Counted from the first letter of the stretch, positions 38,201 to 51,218 are shown. The stretch is DNA of 64,000 nt from Wuchereria bancrofti (GCA_005281725.1 SSBO01000009.1:7440303-7504302); one strand, 5' to 3'. Program-made: numbers and translations. Notes: generated from the letters alone by a model not told the origin.

Positions 38201-39681
38201 CCTCACTCAGTTGTAGTCTCATATTGATCATCTCAGACATTGCAGCATCACAACTAGCATCGTCACCACAGTTGAACTCACAATAGCGCATTTGCGGCTG
38301 TATTTCTCGACATCTACGAAACAGTTATGAGAAAAATGAAAATAATTATAATGATCTAACAGATTAATTCTGACACACATCCAAAAAAGCTCACCTCACT
38401 TTGTAAAGTTCCACCAAATTAGATAGCTTCACAACTGTAGCAAGTTTTTCATATATTTTTCTGAAATAACTGATAGTTCGACAACCACATCAAGCCGTAA
38501 TTAATTTTGAAAGCCAATCCTACATTAATAATCAACTGCAAGAGTTCAGTTAATGAAGGATAAAACTAATCAGGTGGAAATTCATTATAAAATTGAAAAA
38601 CTTTTCCAATATTTATTACGAAAAGATTACTTAGCTGTTCTGAAACATTCCAAAGCTCCTTTCCACTCCTTCAATTCAAAACGAAGACAACCATGCATCC
38701 ACGAATTATATGCCTGCGATTCTAGTCTCGTCACTGCGTCTACCTTAAATATTCCGTTATTTCTTATCATCTCTTACAATGATTCCAGACAAGTTATGCC
38801 ATTTTATACTATATTATCTTGTGCTCGCTTATCAGAAAAAAAGCAGAAAACATTTCGAAACATAAAGAACGAACATTTTCACAACTTTTGATGATATTTT
38901 CGAGATTCAATGCATGCTTTACCGCTCTTCGTAGTTTTCCAATCATATGAAAACGTTTTCTTGAATGTGCATCTTCACCAGCCTCTTGTTTTAGTTGAAT
39001 TGCATACGACCAATTTCTTTCAGCATCAAAAACTGCTATTTGGAGAAACCTAACTTTGATTTTATTATTAATCGCAAAAATGTATTCTCACCATTATAAT
39101 AAATATTCTTATAAAATGTGCAAAAACATTGCTATACTTTTCTTCAGTGACAACATTAAACGTCAGCTTTCTTGGAACGAATTTTGCAGCGTGCTTCGAA
39201 ACGCCCTTATGTACATGAGTGAACCCAAGTGATTTTCTAATCCTCCGAACACGACGCGCACAGTAACCTCTGGAAGAATGAAAAAGTTAATTTGAACAAA
39301 TATTTCTCAACAGAAGTATTGCCATAGTGTTGGACGCTATTTTAAATACATCATTTAAGGAAATGGAGTTTTCCTACAGTTTCACGGATGTATTAAACAT
39401 ACATAAGAGATGCTTTTAATATGAGATAATGAAAACTGACAGCGATTGATTTATATCTAGAAAGGTTTTAACTTTAAGTCCTTGCCAATAAGAATTAACG
39501 GTATAAGATCACATTTAAATGACAAGTTAATTTGAAGAACAAAAATAACAAACCGATATCTTTGATAATCTCCATGACGTAATCCATGCTTCTGCTGTGC
39601 ATCCTTAATTAACTGTAGGATAGATAAAGTTGCAAAGGACGTTAATATAACATCTTCTTTTTGATAATCAGTAGCCACCAT
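35265..39681 (-). CDS. srpa-68: Signal recognition particle subunit SRP68
   Basis: SRP68 binds 7S RNA as a heterodimer with SRP72 and is needed for signal-peptide targeting to the ER. Thirteen exons read in phase: 39554-39681, 39138-39269, 38875-39049, 38631-38743, 38395-38460, 38172-38313, 37904-38068, 37057-37253, 36720-36878, 36214-36346, 35978-36100, 35575-35727 and 35265-35429. They give 616 aa (human 627). Diagnostic segments: LRHGDYQRYRGYCARRVRR, LTFNVVTEEK, DAERNWSYAIQLKQEA, RKRFHMIGKLRRAVKHA, KIYEKLA, IKPQDLIRLCDTVIEN and FIPMPNKPMFFDLALNHI. It ends LVKGWFWRK like the human GYIKGIFGFRS tail. TTTCAG lies just before the ATG. Three exons start after TTTAAG-type acceptors or use a non-consensus GTTCGT donor, where the family alignment decides the choice. 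Confidence 0.95.
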
Positions 39682-40922
39682 TTAAATCTGAAATATTTTT
39701 GTAAAAAACCATAAGTAGGATGACTTTTACCAAAACGTTCATCTCATCGATATAGACATAACAAAGAATTTTAGAAAGAGTAATGTCCAACTCAAACGAT
39801 ATCATTCACTACTGAATATTACTACTACTGTTACCATTCCTGCTAATAATTATATTAAGAACAGTCCGTACTGCAAACTCAATTACTGCTTCAATCCCGT
39901 ATTTCTCCTCTCCTCCCTCACTGCAACAAGAATTAGATCAAGAACGTTAAGAACTCCACCTTCACCCAACTGAATATTATTAAACCTAAAACGCTCAAGT
40001 GGGACATATTTTTCACACGCAGCCAGCGTTTAATAATCACGGTCCCTTAGCAGTTCGGTAAATCCTGGTGTATAGCGCTTCAAACTGATGTTTTACCTTT
40101 CAGCGGTTTTGAGGGAGGAGTTTGGTTTATAATCATATAGTGGCGAGTGCATTTATGCCGTCGAGTGCTCCAAGTTTTGTCAGCTTGACCTCTGGCACAG
40201 CATTCTTTCTGAAATGGTTTGCATTTGATGTGGTAGTATGAGAGGTAACAGTTCGAATGTTGCCACAATGACTGAGAGAAGTCTGTCTTGTAGCCTTTGT
40301 AAAGTTAGCGTTTATTTTGGAATTCACTAAGAGTATTTCTTTGAAGTTCTTTTAGGTTGCTCACTTCCATCAATCCTATCAATAATTCTGGTTGATGTAA
40401 CCGTCACTTTCATAAGCTGTGAAATCTTCCTGGATAAACTTATGTTGTATTAGTATTAATTTATGCTAATTCATCTAGATAATGGATATGTAAAAGGTAT
40501 CATGATACAGATCAGAAACCTTACGTACTCTTTGTGAGGAAGGCAATAATTGTTTCGTACTTTAGTTTTCTCTGTAACCATAACTCTTAGTCTTAAAAAA
40601 AAATAAAAAAAAGTACGGTTGTAGAAACTTCCGATCTCCTTTTATAATTTTTCGTCTACAAAACTGGTGGAAGTTATGAGTGTTCTAAATCTCTCTATAA
40701 GTACTAGAAAGAAAATTTAACATTAATAGCATCAGCTGGCATAGCAATGAAATGAGTGGTCCAACATCTTATCTTTAACCACTTCACTAATTATCGTGTT
40801 ACTTCTACAGAATTGAAGTTGTTGCAACTTATGTAATATTTCAATCATCCGTACACTTTCTATTTTTCAGGTTTATTTCTGGTGAATTTGTTTTGTGACA
40901 GTATTGCGTTTTATTCAGGGTA
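39682..40922. other. Divergent promoter region (SRP68 / Sm D2)
   Basis: 1.24 kb between two divergent housekeeping genes. The frames at 40080-40327 show no family similarity. It presumably contains both promoters. Confidence 0.6.
40914..40918 (+). promoter_or_regulatory. Likely spliced-leader acceptor of Sm D2
   Basis: TTTATTCAG ends 4 nt before the Sm D2 ATG; a second TTTTTCAG lies near 40870. A very short leader after trans-splicing would be typical for a nematode housekeeping gene. Confidence 0.5.
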
Positions 40923-41567
40923 ATGGCTACGTAAGTTTTAACTTTAATTAATTTTACTTTTTAGTCATTTACAAAGGCGGTATAGTTACAGCATAGATAT
41001 TTTAGGTTAGCAAAACCTCGATCTGAAATGACTCAAGAAGAGTTAGCAGCTAAAGAACAAGAGGAATTCAACGTTGGTCCACTTTCTGTGCTTACGCAGT
41101 CAGTAAAGAATAACGCACAAGTCCTGATCAATTGCAGAAACAACAAAAAGTTGCTTGGTCGTGTTAAAGCATTCGACAGGTCTGTCATTTATTATTATTT
41201 ATTGTGATCCAATTGTATTATGTTTGCTAACAGTGTGTCATAGGTTTACATTGTTATCATGCGTATACTCTAATTATTTTTCATACGGATGGTCGTTTTC
41301 GACTGGAATATGTAAAATATATTATATTGTTTTGACCTGTGCTTTTGCTTATGAGGAATACAAAGTAATGACTTTCTTTCCAGACATTGTAATATGGTTC
41401 TGGAAAATGTTAAAGAAATGTGGACAGAATTACCAAAGACGGGAAAAGGAAAGAAGAAAGCAAAACCCGTTGCAAAGGATCGCTTTATTACGAAAATGTT
41501 TCTGCGCGGCGATTCCGTTATCATTATACTGAAAAATCCAGCAGTTGCAGTTTCAGAATCTACTTAG
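40923..41567 (+). CDS. snr-4: Small nuclear ribonucleoprotein Sm D2
   Basis: This is a core Sm-ring protein of the spliceosomal U snRNPs. Exons 40923-40930, 41006-41179 and 41384-41567 join in phase to give 121 aa (human SmD2 is 118). The protein reads [16 protein letters not shown], then [40 protein letters not shown] and [20 protein letters not shown]. It closes with [21 protein letters not shown]. Sm motif 1 and the Sm2 motif FLRGDSV are intact. The first coding exon is only 8 nt (ATG GCT AC). The gene is divergent from SRP68 and convergent with the BSD-domain gene. Confidence 0.97.
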
Positions 41568-42906
41568 TAAGATAACAAAATCTGTATGTTTTTTGAAGAA
41601 TCAGAAAAGTGCAACTTTCCTGTATTGAGCTTTTTCCTCGTCATTTTTTTATTTACTGTTACGTTTGGTCTTGAAATACATATTTTGAAGTATTGTTTAT
41701 ATCTCTTACTAGTTACAACGCATTAAATACAACCTATCATTCATTAAAGCATCGAAGTATTCTCTTGCATCTTTTGCAATTGATAGAGAACATAATTTCG
41801 AAAGTAGTTTTTGACTTCTGATTCTTGGAATTTATGCGTTCCGGAACTTTAGGCTGGTGAAATAAGACTGTCCAGTAGCGGCAGCTGAATCGTTCGTTCA
41901 AAATGTGAAAACTACTTCCGGAAGAAAATAGGTGTCTCGAATAGAAAAATGTAATTTTGATTTACAGTCGCTTATGTAAGTTATATAAAGTCCCGAATTT
42001 TCCGGCCATTAGCGAACTCGAAGCAAATACTTAAAGATATTTGAGCTTCCAAGAAGTGCAATACGCACTCCTAATATGATAGCTAAGGTTTTTATGATGA
42101 CATTTTATCATTGACCAGAATTACATTTGACTCTTATCATCAGTATTAAAAAACACAAAGGTCTCTAGTACTACTGTTATAGTCCTAATGCTGTGGAGAT
42201 TTCGCCATTCTCCAAAAGATGTGACAGAAGAAAGCTTCAAAAAATTTCGGTTTATTAAATCAAAAGATATTTTTACATCCTGCTGAAACATGTTTATAAG
42301 ATAGTTCTAAACAGCTTTTTCAAAAATATATCAAAAGAAGTACAAGGAAATCTAATTCAGTGAACTTCTGGTAATAAGTTTGGGAAGGATCTAAAATGTG
42401 CAGTAGCAAAGTGCATCATGAAGATTACAAACAAACAGTTAAATATTTCGCTGACAATGTAACAGAAGAAGCATACTCCGAAGCTACTCACAAAAGCAGA
42501 ACGGGGAAGAGGGAAGTTTTTTTACAAAAACTTTTTTTTTCTTTAACAAATATAAGAAAGCACAAAGAAGAATAAAGGATTTGCCTTCGTACGCGAAATG
42601 ACGAAAAAGGATTTCAAAGAAAGCCATTAAAGCTCATCAAATTAGAAGTTATCGTAACAATATTTTTATTTTATATTATCGTATATTTTATATTTTAGTA
42701 ATAACTGAAACTGCAGAAGCTTCGAGCTTGAAATGCTTAAACAAGATGTAACGAAACATCACTTTCCACATAATATAATAGAATATGATTGAAAGGGAGG
42801 GAAACATAAAATATGCAAGCGATAATGAACTGAACATAAATATATACATGAAGACTGAGAAAAGCCATTAACATTAGTACATTAAGAAAGTCATTAACCA
42901 AAACTT
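41568..42906. other. Convergent intergenic region (Sm D2 / BSD gene)
   Basis: 1.34 kb holding the 3'UTRs of both neighbours. It is AT-rich with no coding signal or repeat seen. Confidence 0.6.
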
Positions 42907-45663
42907 TTATTCATCCCAGTTAATCCATCCGTCACTTTTGCTAGATGAGTTATTTGAACCAGCTTTCGGTGTCCGCGGGCCGTCTTCATCATGCAATTCC
43001 TAAAGCAGTAGGTGTAAACTTAAGATTGAAAAGAAAAGAAAAAGTTTGCTGAGTGATATAAGTTAACAATATGACGTCGTTTCACTATATATATATATTA
43101 ATAAATGGTTGTGGTATGCCTGTATATCAACATTTGTACTGGAACACAGGCTCCAGCTTTCGTCCATTGTTGATCGTCTATCTGGGCTGTTCTGGTTTTG
43201 TGTCCGATCTGCATTTACACCAAGACAATTCTCGGCACTATCAGAACCTACAAGATTTAAAATAAAAAAACAAGTGAGGGAATTCTAACTAGTCTATTAC
43301 TTTTTTATTCAGATACGTTGGAACCAAGCCTAACCTCATATCAAAAGAAAGAATAAGCACTATTCGAGAACAGTTTTACCAAAACAATAAACAAGTTAAA
43401 AGACTTTACTAACCGCTCTCATTTTACACATATTACTTCACCTGAAAAAAGTCGCTTCAGTGTACATCGAAAAATTACTTCTCTGCAACAAACTTTTAGA
43501 GCATGAATATCTTAGTAACAATGCAGCAATCTATAATTTGGAAACTAACACAAATTTCTTCTTTCGAAATCTGTCAGCTTTTGTTCTTGTGGCGTTTCAT
43601 TTTCACCATTTTGTAACAGCCGTCTTTGAGCGTCCATTTTACATCGAACTAGCAATTCCATCTGATGAATTCTGTAGAAGTACCTCGCCCAAAAAACCAC
43701 ATTTTCAATTTCTTCAGGTACCTTAATTTTCTATATTAGTTCTCTCAGTTACTTCATTTCATTACGAAGAGCACATTGTGAATCATTTTGAACCCAAGGG
43801 TATAACAAAACTACTCAATACTGTTACGAACAGGAAATATCTTCTGACAATTACCATTTCTTGGTATAAGGCCCTTACTCGAGGACAATTAGCAAGCAAA
43901 GTATTGATTTCGTTGTCATATTCAGTCAACTTGAAATCATCGCACCACATTTTGAATAATTCCTTATCACCTTCCGGAATTTTCATGTATGTATCTGGGT
44001 TCGTTTGAATTTCATACAGGATATGCTGCAAACTGGTAACCTGATAAAAGATAAAATAACAAGTTGTATTAAATGCATTGAAATTCATAGACATGTATTT
44101 ATAAATCACTGCTTAATTGGAAACCTGTTTTTGTTTTAGCTTTTACGAGGTACCAAAAGGCAAGCTAAGTGTCATGGCATATGGAGTAGTGTTAAATAAG
44201 CTAGAAAAATTGCTTATAACGACAGATGCTTAAGATTTTGAATAAAAATTTCATTACTGGCGAATTTCTATAAAGTTAAAAGTTCTCGGAAATTACATGA
44301 GGCAAATCGCTTTTGCTTATAGGTTTTATATGCGAATAAATGCTCTCTGTGAAATCATCTTCGTCCTCAATCGTATTTTCTTGCGCAATATTTTTCATTG
44401 TATCAACTATTGCTTTGATCCACGAATTGTCTGTTATCGTAGGCATTGAAGGTAGCTTTGGTGTCCATCCAGCATACGTCGAACTAGATTTTTCGATCTA
44501 AAGAAAGCTATTTCATAATGGAATAAAACTGACGACTAGACTGAGAATTCATTTCAAAACTCATCTGTTAGTGAGCAACCTTCCATTATTGGACACGTTA
44601 TAAACCAAAGTTTTTTCTTTAACATTTGCATCCGTAGCAACGGAGAGAATATTTACTGAAGGAATAAACAAAAACAAAAAAACATGACTCAACTGAGCAA
44701 AGATTTATGAACTTACTTCAATCGACACAGAAAAAAGTCATGAATTCCTTTACAAGATACCTAATTACTTCCTGAACTTTAATCTTGTATTTTACAGTGA
44801 ACTAAAAACACACTTCATTTGCATTATTTTCCATTCTTTTACTCTCCTCTTTATGCTGCTTATCATATTCTTCTTCCAAGCTCATAATCTGCTGCAAATT
44901 GTGCGCTTGCTGCTTGACGCTTTCAATAGTAGTACTTGCCAATGCACTTGCTTCACTGGCTACAACATCGCTGAATTCAGTCAGATCCTTTTTGACCAAT
45001 TCGAAAGTTGTATAGGTCTGAAATTAAACCCTCGAAATAAACCCCCTCTCTAATCCTACCACTGTTTTACAAAAAGTAGTTTCCTCAGATTCTTCCGTAA
45101 TCTCTAATCTTACATATAGATACCAGTACAGTGTCTATATATAATGTTAGGGATCGAAAACACGATTACAATAAAAAGTCTAACTTGCAACTTCTCGGTC
45201 AAACAAAAAACGGAGATGTCGGAGAGATATACCAGTTGTGATTTACCTGTCGATTCATTAAAACTTTAATTAAGAACAATGGTAATACAAAATCAGCATT
45301 AAAAATTAAAAAAGCTATCAATGTGGAAAACCTGTAAGACAATATCACACAGTCTCATATCACAAAAAAAAGAAAAAAAACGTTTCCTTAATTATTTACA
45401 AAATCTCTACCAATACAGGATAATCAGTGAATCTCGTACCACTTATCTTCTTTCCGACAGGACAAGAAGTACCACAGCATGAATGAAATCAAATAAACAA
45501 AATACCTCACCTTTTCTTTCGCGGATCGAAACCAAGCTGAACCCGTGGTAACCCATCCTTGGAATGAATCCATATTTTTTCCCGTTTCTTCTTTCTCATC
45601 ATTAGTGGGTTGTTTGTCCTTTGCTACAGTTTCTACTCTTGCTTCATTCTCAATACTCTTCAT
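42907..45663 (-). CDS. BSD-domain protein, BSDC1-like
   Basis: Exons 45511-45663, 44814-45017, 44297-44497, 43855-44040, 43550-43721, 43120-43247 and 42907-42999 join in phase (about 378 aa). The order of segments matches BSDC1: WVTTGSAWFRSAKEK near the N-terminus, then FELVKKDLTEFSDVVASE (human EFMKRDLTEFTQVV). A Q/E-rich helix follows. The BSD region reads LQHILYEIQTNPDTY, ELFKMWCDDFKL, LLANCPRVRALYQEMVP and FWARYFYRIHQMELL; the F-W of the BSD signature is present. The tail is low in complexity and ends SDGWINWDE, like the acidic WE-rich BSDC1 tail. The donor of the exon ending at 43120 is uncertain: GC (CAG|GCATAC) or a GT at 43131. The molecular role of BSDC1 is poorly defined. A three-codon uORF overlaps the start codon. 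Confidence 0.87.
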
Positions 45664-46480
45664 TTTATCATACTAAAACTCACTTTCAAGAATTAAACTG
45701 AACTAGAAGATCACAGACAGAACCAAAAAGCAGTTGCGTCCAATAAATTAATTCCAATTTATGTAATGCTCCGTACTAAAATCATTTGCAGCCAGTACTT
45801 CAAACCCAACAAACCACTCGATAGAATAATATCAATAGATAAGAACCATCTTGTTTTCGAAAGAATCGTTAAACACGGCCATCTCATGAAACTTATTTGT
45901 CCTAAAAAAAGAAAAGAGTTTTTTGTTTTAAATTTTGTTTTGTAATCGAGCATTAAAAGTGTTCTCACATATATTAGTCTATAAAAGAACCTGACTCTAG
46001 CTTATAACTCAACTGTCCACTTTTGTATTTCAGGAAAAGTCCTTCACAAGAATCAGTTCAGCACCATTCTCAACTTTCGCAGTAACATATCTAATCATTT
46101 CTATTGCAGCATGATTATTTCCTGTGACATCCTTGAATTGGAATAATAATTTCAAACATAGGTAACTGTCATCTCACCTGTTCCTTTCTTTTTCTCAATC
46201 CATACAATTATCGCATTAATTCGTACAAAAATTCGTACAAACTTAGCTATATTGTAATTACTTGGTTAAAACTTATTTCGCAATTTGATTGTTGAATCCT
46301 TACTTCAGCAAATAGTTAATTTACTCTGAATTATCCCATCAAAATTATGGTAAAATATTATAGTCATATGGTAATACCATCTTATCCACTGATTTTGGTT
46401 GAATTTTGAATCTTCATTGTTTCCTATTCCTTAATGAGAAACGGAAGCATGAATATATGTGCTAAGATATAAATTATATA
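45664..46480. other. Intergenic, divergent
   Basis: 817 bp between the BSD gene start (-) and the first coding-like exon of the unidentified + strand gene. No feature beyond a presumed promoter was seen. Confidence 0.5.
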
Positions 46481-49400
46481 ATGTTATCTATCAGTCATAA
46501 GCTTCAATTTAAAGCTAATCACTTGTTTGATTTGAAAAAATTGAAATTTGAATTAAATCAGATTAGTGTTTTTCTGATGATTGAACCGGATATCTATTCG
46601 CTTTTTGAAGTTATTTCAACAAAAGAGAATTATACCAGTTTGGATTCTGGGATAGACTATAGAGAAGAAATGGTATGACTCGGTGACTAACATTATTGTA
46701 GATGATTCATGAAATAAAAAACCTCACATATTGCGTTTTGTACATCTGTCGAAAGGTCAAATTTTTGCTAAAACTGTTGTAAAGAAGATCGAGTGGCTCC
46801 CGCCTTTTCAGCAACAATTGGACCAAGAAAGTTTAGTATGACATATATTTAGTGAAGATAGATGACGAGCAAACATTGCAGATTTCTGATTAGAGTTATT
46901 TTAATAGGTTATACGCCGGTTTTCAGTGGAATATAATTTTGTTTGATTTTTTATTTTTTATATCCACTTGTTTTGTTACTGTTGGTTTTTGTTGGTTTTC
47001 TAAGCCTGGATATTTTTGCATTTTTGCATAAGCCAAAAAATTTGAGAAATAATTCGAGGCGGAAGCTAGTTGAATAAAACTTAAATGCGTTTACTCTTTT
47101 TCGCGTTACGAAATGTGTTTATTAGTGTTACGTTAAACTGAAATTAAAAAATAAGAGTTTAGATCAATAGATTTTATCACTTCTATCCTACATAGCTAAA
47201 CGCCTAGGATTATCTATAAATATGTGAATTGTTACAGAGATATTATTATGAATGGCCAAAGTATCATCAAAGTAGCAAAAGTTCGAGGAGAGTATAAAGG
47301 GCAAAAACGATCAGTGTGGGATTGGTTAGGAAGAATCATAGCAGTTTGCTGTATGTACATATCTTTTGCAAATTTATGCACTAATTTATCAGGATTTAGG
47401 AGATCTGTTCTGATCTAAGCATCTTTTTCTTCTCATACATGCGATATTTAAGACACATATTCTGAGCCAAAATCGAAAAAGCTTTGAAGAAGTTCTTTCC
47501 AAGAACGAAATGATATGTTTGTTGAACTCATGAATAAATTCCTTCATTTATCGGATCGCCCATTATTACTCACACTATATGTATACAATAATAACATTAA
47601 CGGCAAGCAATAATAATTTGCTGAAAAAAGAAAAAAAAGTGCAACTAGACAATCAGTAAAGATCGCTTAGATCTGGGACATTTCCTTGAAAATCCTAATT
47701 GCTATCTAATTAATACTCGTGTGTTCTTCATCCTCGGATTTTCAGTTTATGAGGATGGATTTGTGTGTGGTGTTGTTTTTTTTTTCTTGGCAGTTTTCCT
47801 TTCGAATATATTATGCCTCAAGCTTTCTCAAAAAATTGAAAACTGAAAACACCGTTGTGATTTCTATGGATATTTAGTATGAGTAGAAAGAAGAAAAGAT
47901 TCAATAATAAGTGAAAGGAAAATAAATACTAATCGGTTAATCAATCAGAGTTATTATAATTAAATATGAAAAGTGATATTTCCCGTTACAGCCATTGTTA
48001 ATGTTATAAAATCCAACAGCAATCATTAATGGCATGTTCAGTTGCATAATAATCATTTTTGTTCCTTATTTATTTATCTGATAGGCTTATATAGCTCATC
48101 AAAATATGCTAAATACTGCTACCTTATAGAAATAAATCTATATCAGCATTTTTAAGTATTTTGAAATCCTACTTTAACCAGTCAAGATGTACTAAAGGAA
48201 ACAAAACTGTTCCAATGAATATTCACTTCTTTCTTCTACAACTGAAATTACGAAATCCGTGTACTTATTGTATCATCTATACTTTTATTCCAAAGTTTTA
48301 CCACATTTCAACAGCAAATAACGTTGTTTAAAAATCCATCAAGTACTCATTCAGTTAGCTGTTGAACAACTAAACTGATTTAGTTCATCAATAACGATGT
48401 GATAATTACTGCTTTAGTCTTTTTTTCCTCTTCATAAAAGCATCAGTCGTAAACTATTATGATATATGTGAATAACTACAGTCTCAAATAGTTTTCATTT
48501 CATGCAAAATTCACTTTGCACTTCAGGGCGTTTTCAAAAAAAAATCTCTAAAAACGGTTCCATCCATTTGCGGTAACAGTACTTCAATAAAATAATCGAT
48601 TTTGAATTCTACTAGCAATAGTTAAAACTTATATTTTCATTTTATCTTTTCTGTTTCGTCATATCATGTTTCCATATCACTTGATAACTCTAATCCACCG
48701 TAATTTTGATTTTTCGAGTATCTATAACTTCCTCAATATCTATTACTTATCTCATGAATGTTCACAAAGAAGAATGGAATGAAGTCTTTTTAATAACTTA
48801 TTGTTCAAAATAGCATTTGGCTCTGCTAAATGCAGAATTTATGATAGGCCAAGAGAAGATAGGACCCATAATTTGAGCTTCCATTGGCTCTCAGGCTTAA
48901 CTTTCCTTTTTCATTTTAGAATCATTACATTTTTAATAGCTCATTTTTGTTTTATCCTTTCTCCACCTTCTCAAAAATTCAATTTTACTTGAACTACTAC
49001 GTTTCGTATCTCCCTTTCATTTCCCATATCACAGACTTCCTGCTGTTATCCAGCAACTCGCAATCTTTCAGTTGTATCAGTCATGAAAGCTTCCAAATTT
49101 CGTTATTATGAATTAAATTTCCAGATTTGAATTTAGATTAATTGTCATATCAAATTTGAATAAAAATGCAATGAAATTTACTTAAAAAAAACCACCACGT
49201 TGCTTCTTTGCTTCCGAATTAACGTACTGATTTTCAGGGAATTTGCGCCACATTTTCGGGAATCTGTTAAAAAAAATCAGAAGGATACTCACACCTGCAT
49301 TCATATTAATACCCTTACATCAGAAGAAAAATGTTGACACTAGAAGATATTACTCGCTGGTACTATGCTTTACTTTGGGATTATTTTCAAATGTCTTCCA

Positions 49401-51218
49401 TGATTATTCTCTCTCAAATCCCAGATAACCAGAAAATTTCGGGCAAGAAAAGGAAAAAAGTTCATTTTTTCAGTCCTTTTTACTTCATTCCAATCAAATT
49501 ACGTGTTAAGGACAATAGCCTTAACCATCAAAGAACTGGAACAGCAAATGTCGAAGAAAACGCTGTCATAGAGAATGAAATACCTGCAGGTGAAATAATC
49601 AAAAGCAAAGTTCAGGCTACCAGACAATCTACCGCCATCGATAGTGGTAATATCATGAAAGTAAGTTATAAGCTACAGTCATAGGTAATGCAAATTATGA
49701 AGATTGCAAAATTAAACAGAGTGAATTCTGAAGATAAATATTCAATTAAAACCAACCATTGAACATATTTGCAGTGGTCAGCCGTTGTGATTCATCACGA
49801 AGAAATGGTTAACAAGCATTTAGAGAATAGCTTGGACGACTTCATCCTCGATGATGACTATTTTGAAGATAGCTGGGGTCTTCTTCACTCAAACTTATTG
49901 CTTACAACTTACAACTTGCATCAAGCGAATACATTTATGTCCACTGTAAGCATCTCATGAACAAGTTGTGGAATCCTAATTTCACTACATTTGAGGAAAC
50001 TCATAGGACCCATTTAGTTTTTGATCTTCCATATGTTTTTTTTTTCTTATTTTTTCAGTCTTTGAGAGTTGCAGCTGCATATGACATTGGTGAGGAAATG
50101 TGGAAACAATCTACGCATATGTTGAAAACAGTACATCTTGAAGGTAAACTCATAGGATGCACTTAGGTAATAAGAATATGCTTGATGAAAGAGTTAAGAA
50201 TTTAAATGGAGTAAAAACTAACGATATTTCAAACAACCTTAAATAAGTTGCGGGACGATAATAATTCCTCTTTCATAATTTCAAAAATAACGTCGGGAAT
50301 ACTTAGTAATCGTAGAACTCAATTGCCTAAATACACATTTGCGATTTAAAGTAAGTTAAAATTCTTGAAATCAATAGTGCATCAGTGCATATCGATCCAT
50401 GCCTTAGATAGTGGCAGCATAACAGAGGAGGATGAGTATTGTTCATCGGAGCAATGTAGTACGCTGGATCAAACCGATCACAACATGAACGGTAGGTATC
50501 TTTATCATCTCCCGTCTTAATAGGTTCATTTTTAATTTCCTTGTAACTTATTCAGTAATTACCCCGTTATTTATTTCTTATTTCAGAATTTAGCTTCTCT
50601 AATAGCTTCTTCGAGAACAGTTGCACATATGTTGTCGAATGATGGATGCATGATTGCCAGACTATCTGTGATTTGTCTTCAGAATATTTCATATCGTAGT
50701 TGTAAGTAACGCATATTTTAGCTTTGCTAATTCATGCTTAAATGAAATTAAAATACTTCGGTGGCATATATAAAAGCTTGAGCTTGGAAAGATTGACAGA
50801 AGAGCTTAAGATTCTAATCGTTTGCCGCTATTTAGTAATCATATGTAAAGATATTCATGTGTTTTAACATGTTCACAAGTTGTGAATTGTGAAAATCAAA
50901 ATGAAAAGATAAAACTTATGAAGTGCACTTAAACACCAAATATCAGCGTTTCTTTCCTCTCACCACTATTTTACTATACTTTTGCAACAGTGTCACAAAG
51001 TTCTACATATCATGCTTACCAAACACGACAACTCCATTGCGGTGATTCATTTTATTATTAATAACTTATCGGGAAACGACGCAAGGCTCTACAACCCCAA
51101 AAATATCCAAGAAGAAATACTGATCGCAGCAGTCATATTCAAGCATTACCACAACAGTACAATCTATGGACAGTACGACGGGTACTTACGGTTGATTCTT
51201 CTTAATGTGGGCAACTAA
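46481..51218 (+). CDS. Unidentified multi-exon gene
   Basis: I do not recognise this family. The 3' half is well supported by phase: 49775-49945 (WSAVVIHHEEMVNKHLENSL...), 50059-50143 (SLRVAAAYDIGEEMWKQSTH), 50408-50491 (acidic/Ser, DSGSITEEDEYCSSEQ), 50594-50701 (ASLIASSRTVAHMLSNDGCM...) and 51001-51218. The last exon (FLHIMLTKHDNSIAVIHFII...) ends at TAA 51216-51218. The 5' half has coding-like blocks whose joins are uncertain: 46481-46672 (LFEVISTKENYTSLDSGIDY), a block ending at 46835 (KKIEWLPPFQQQLDQESL), 47238-47291 or -47351, 49238-49375 and a block ending at 49660. The 47238 block is open in two frames (YYYEWPKYHQSS or SVWDWLGRIIAVC). The C-terminal 110 residues look helical, possibly repeat-like. 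No signal peptide or catalytic motif is evident. Confidence 0.5.
47352..49237 (+). other. Long intron of the unidentified gene
   Basis: About 1.9 kb of AT-rich sequence between coding-like blocks, beginning GCT|GTATGT and ending GATTTTCAG. No coding signal or repeat was seen inside. Its status as an intron depends on the provisional gene model. Confidence 0.4.

Noticed and set aside
41155..41532. 125-codon open frame on + strand
   Set aside because: It is a read-through of the second Sm D2 intron into the third exon in the wrong frame; the conserved SmD2 sequence lies in another frame.
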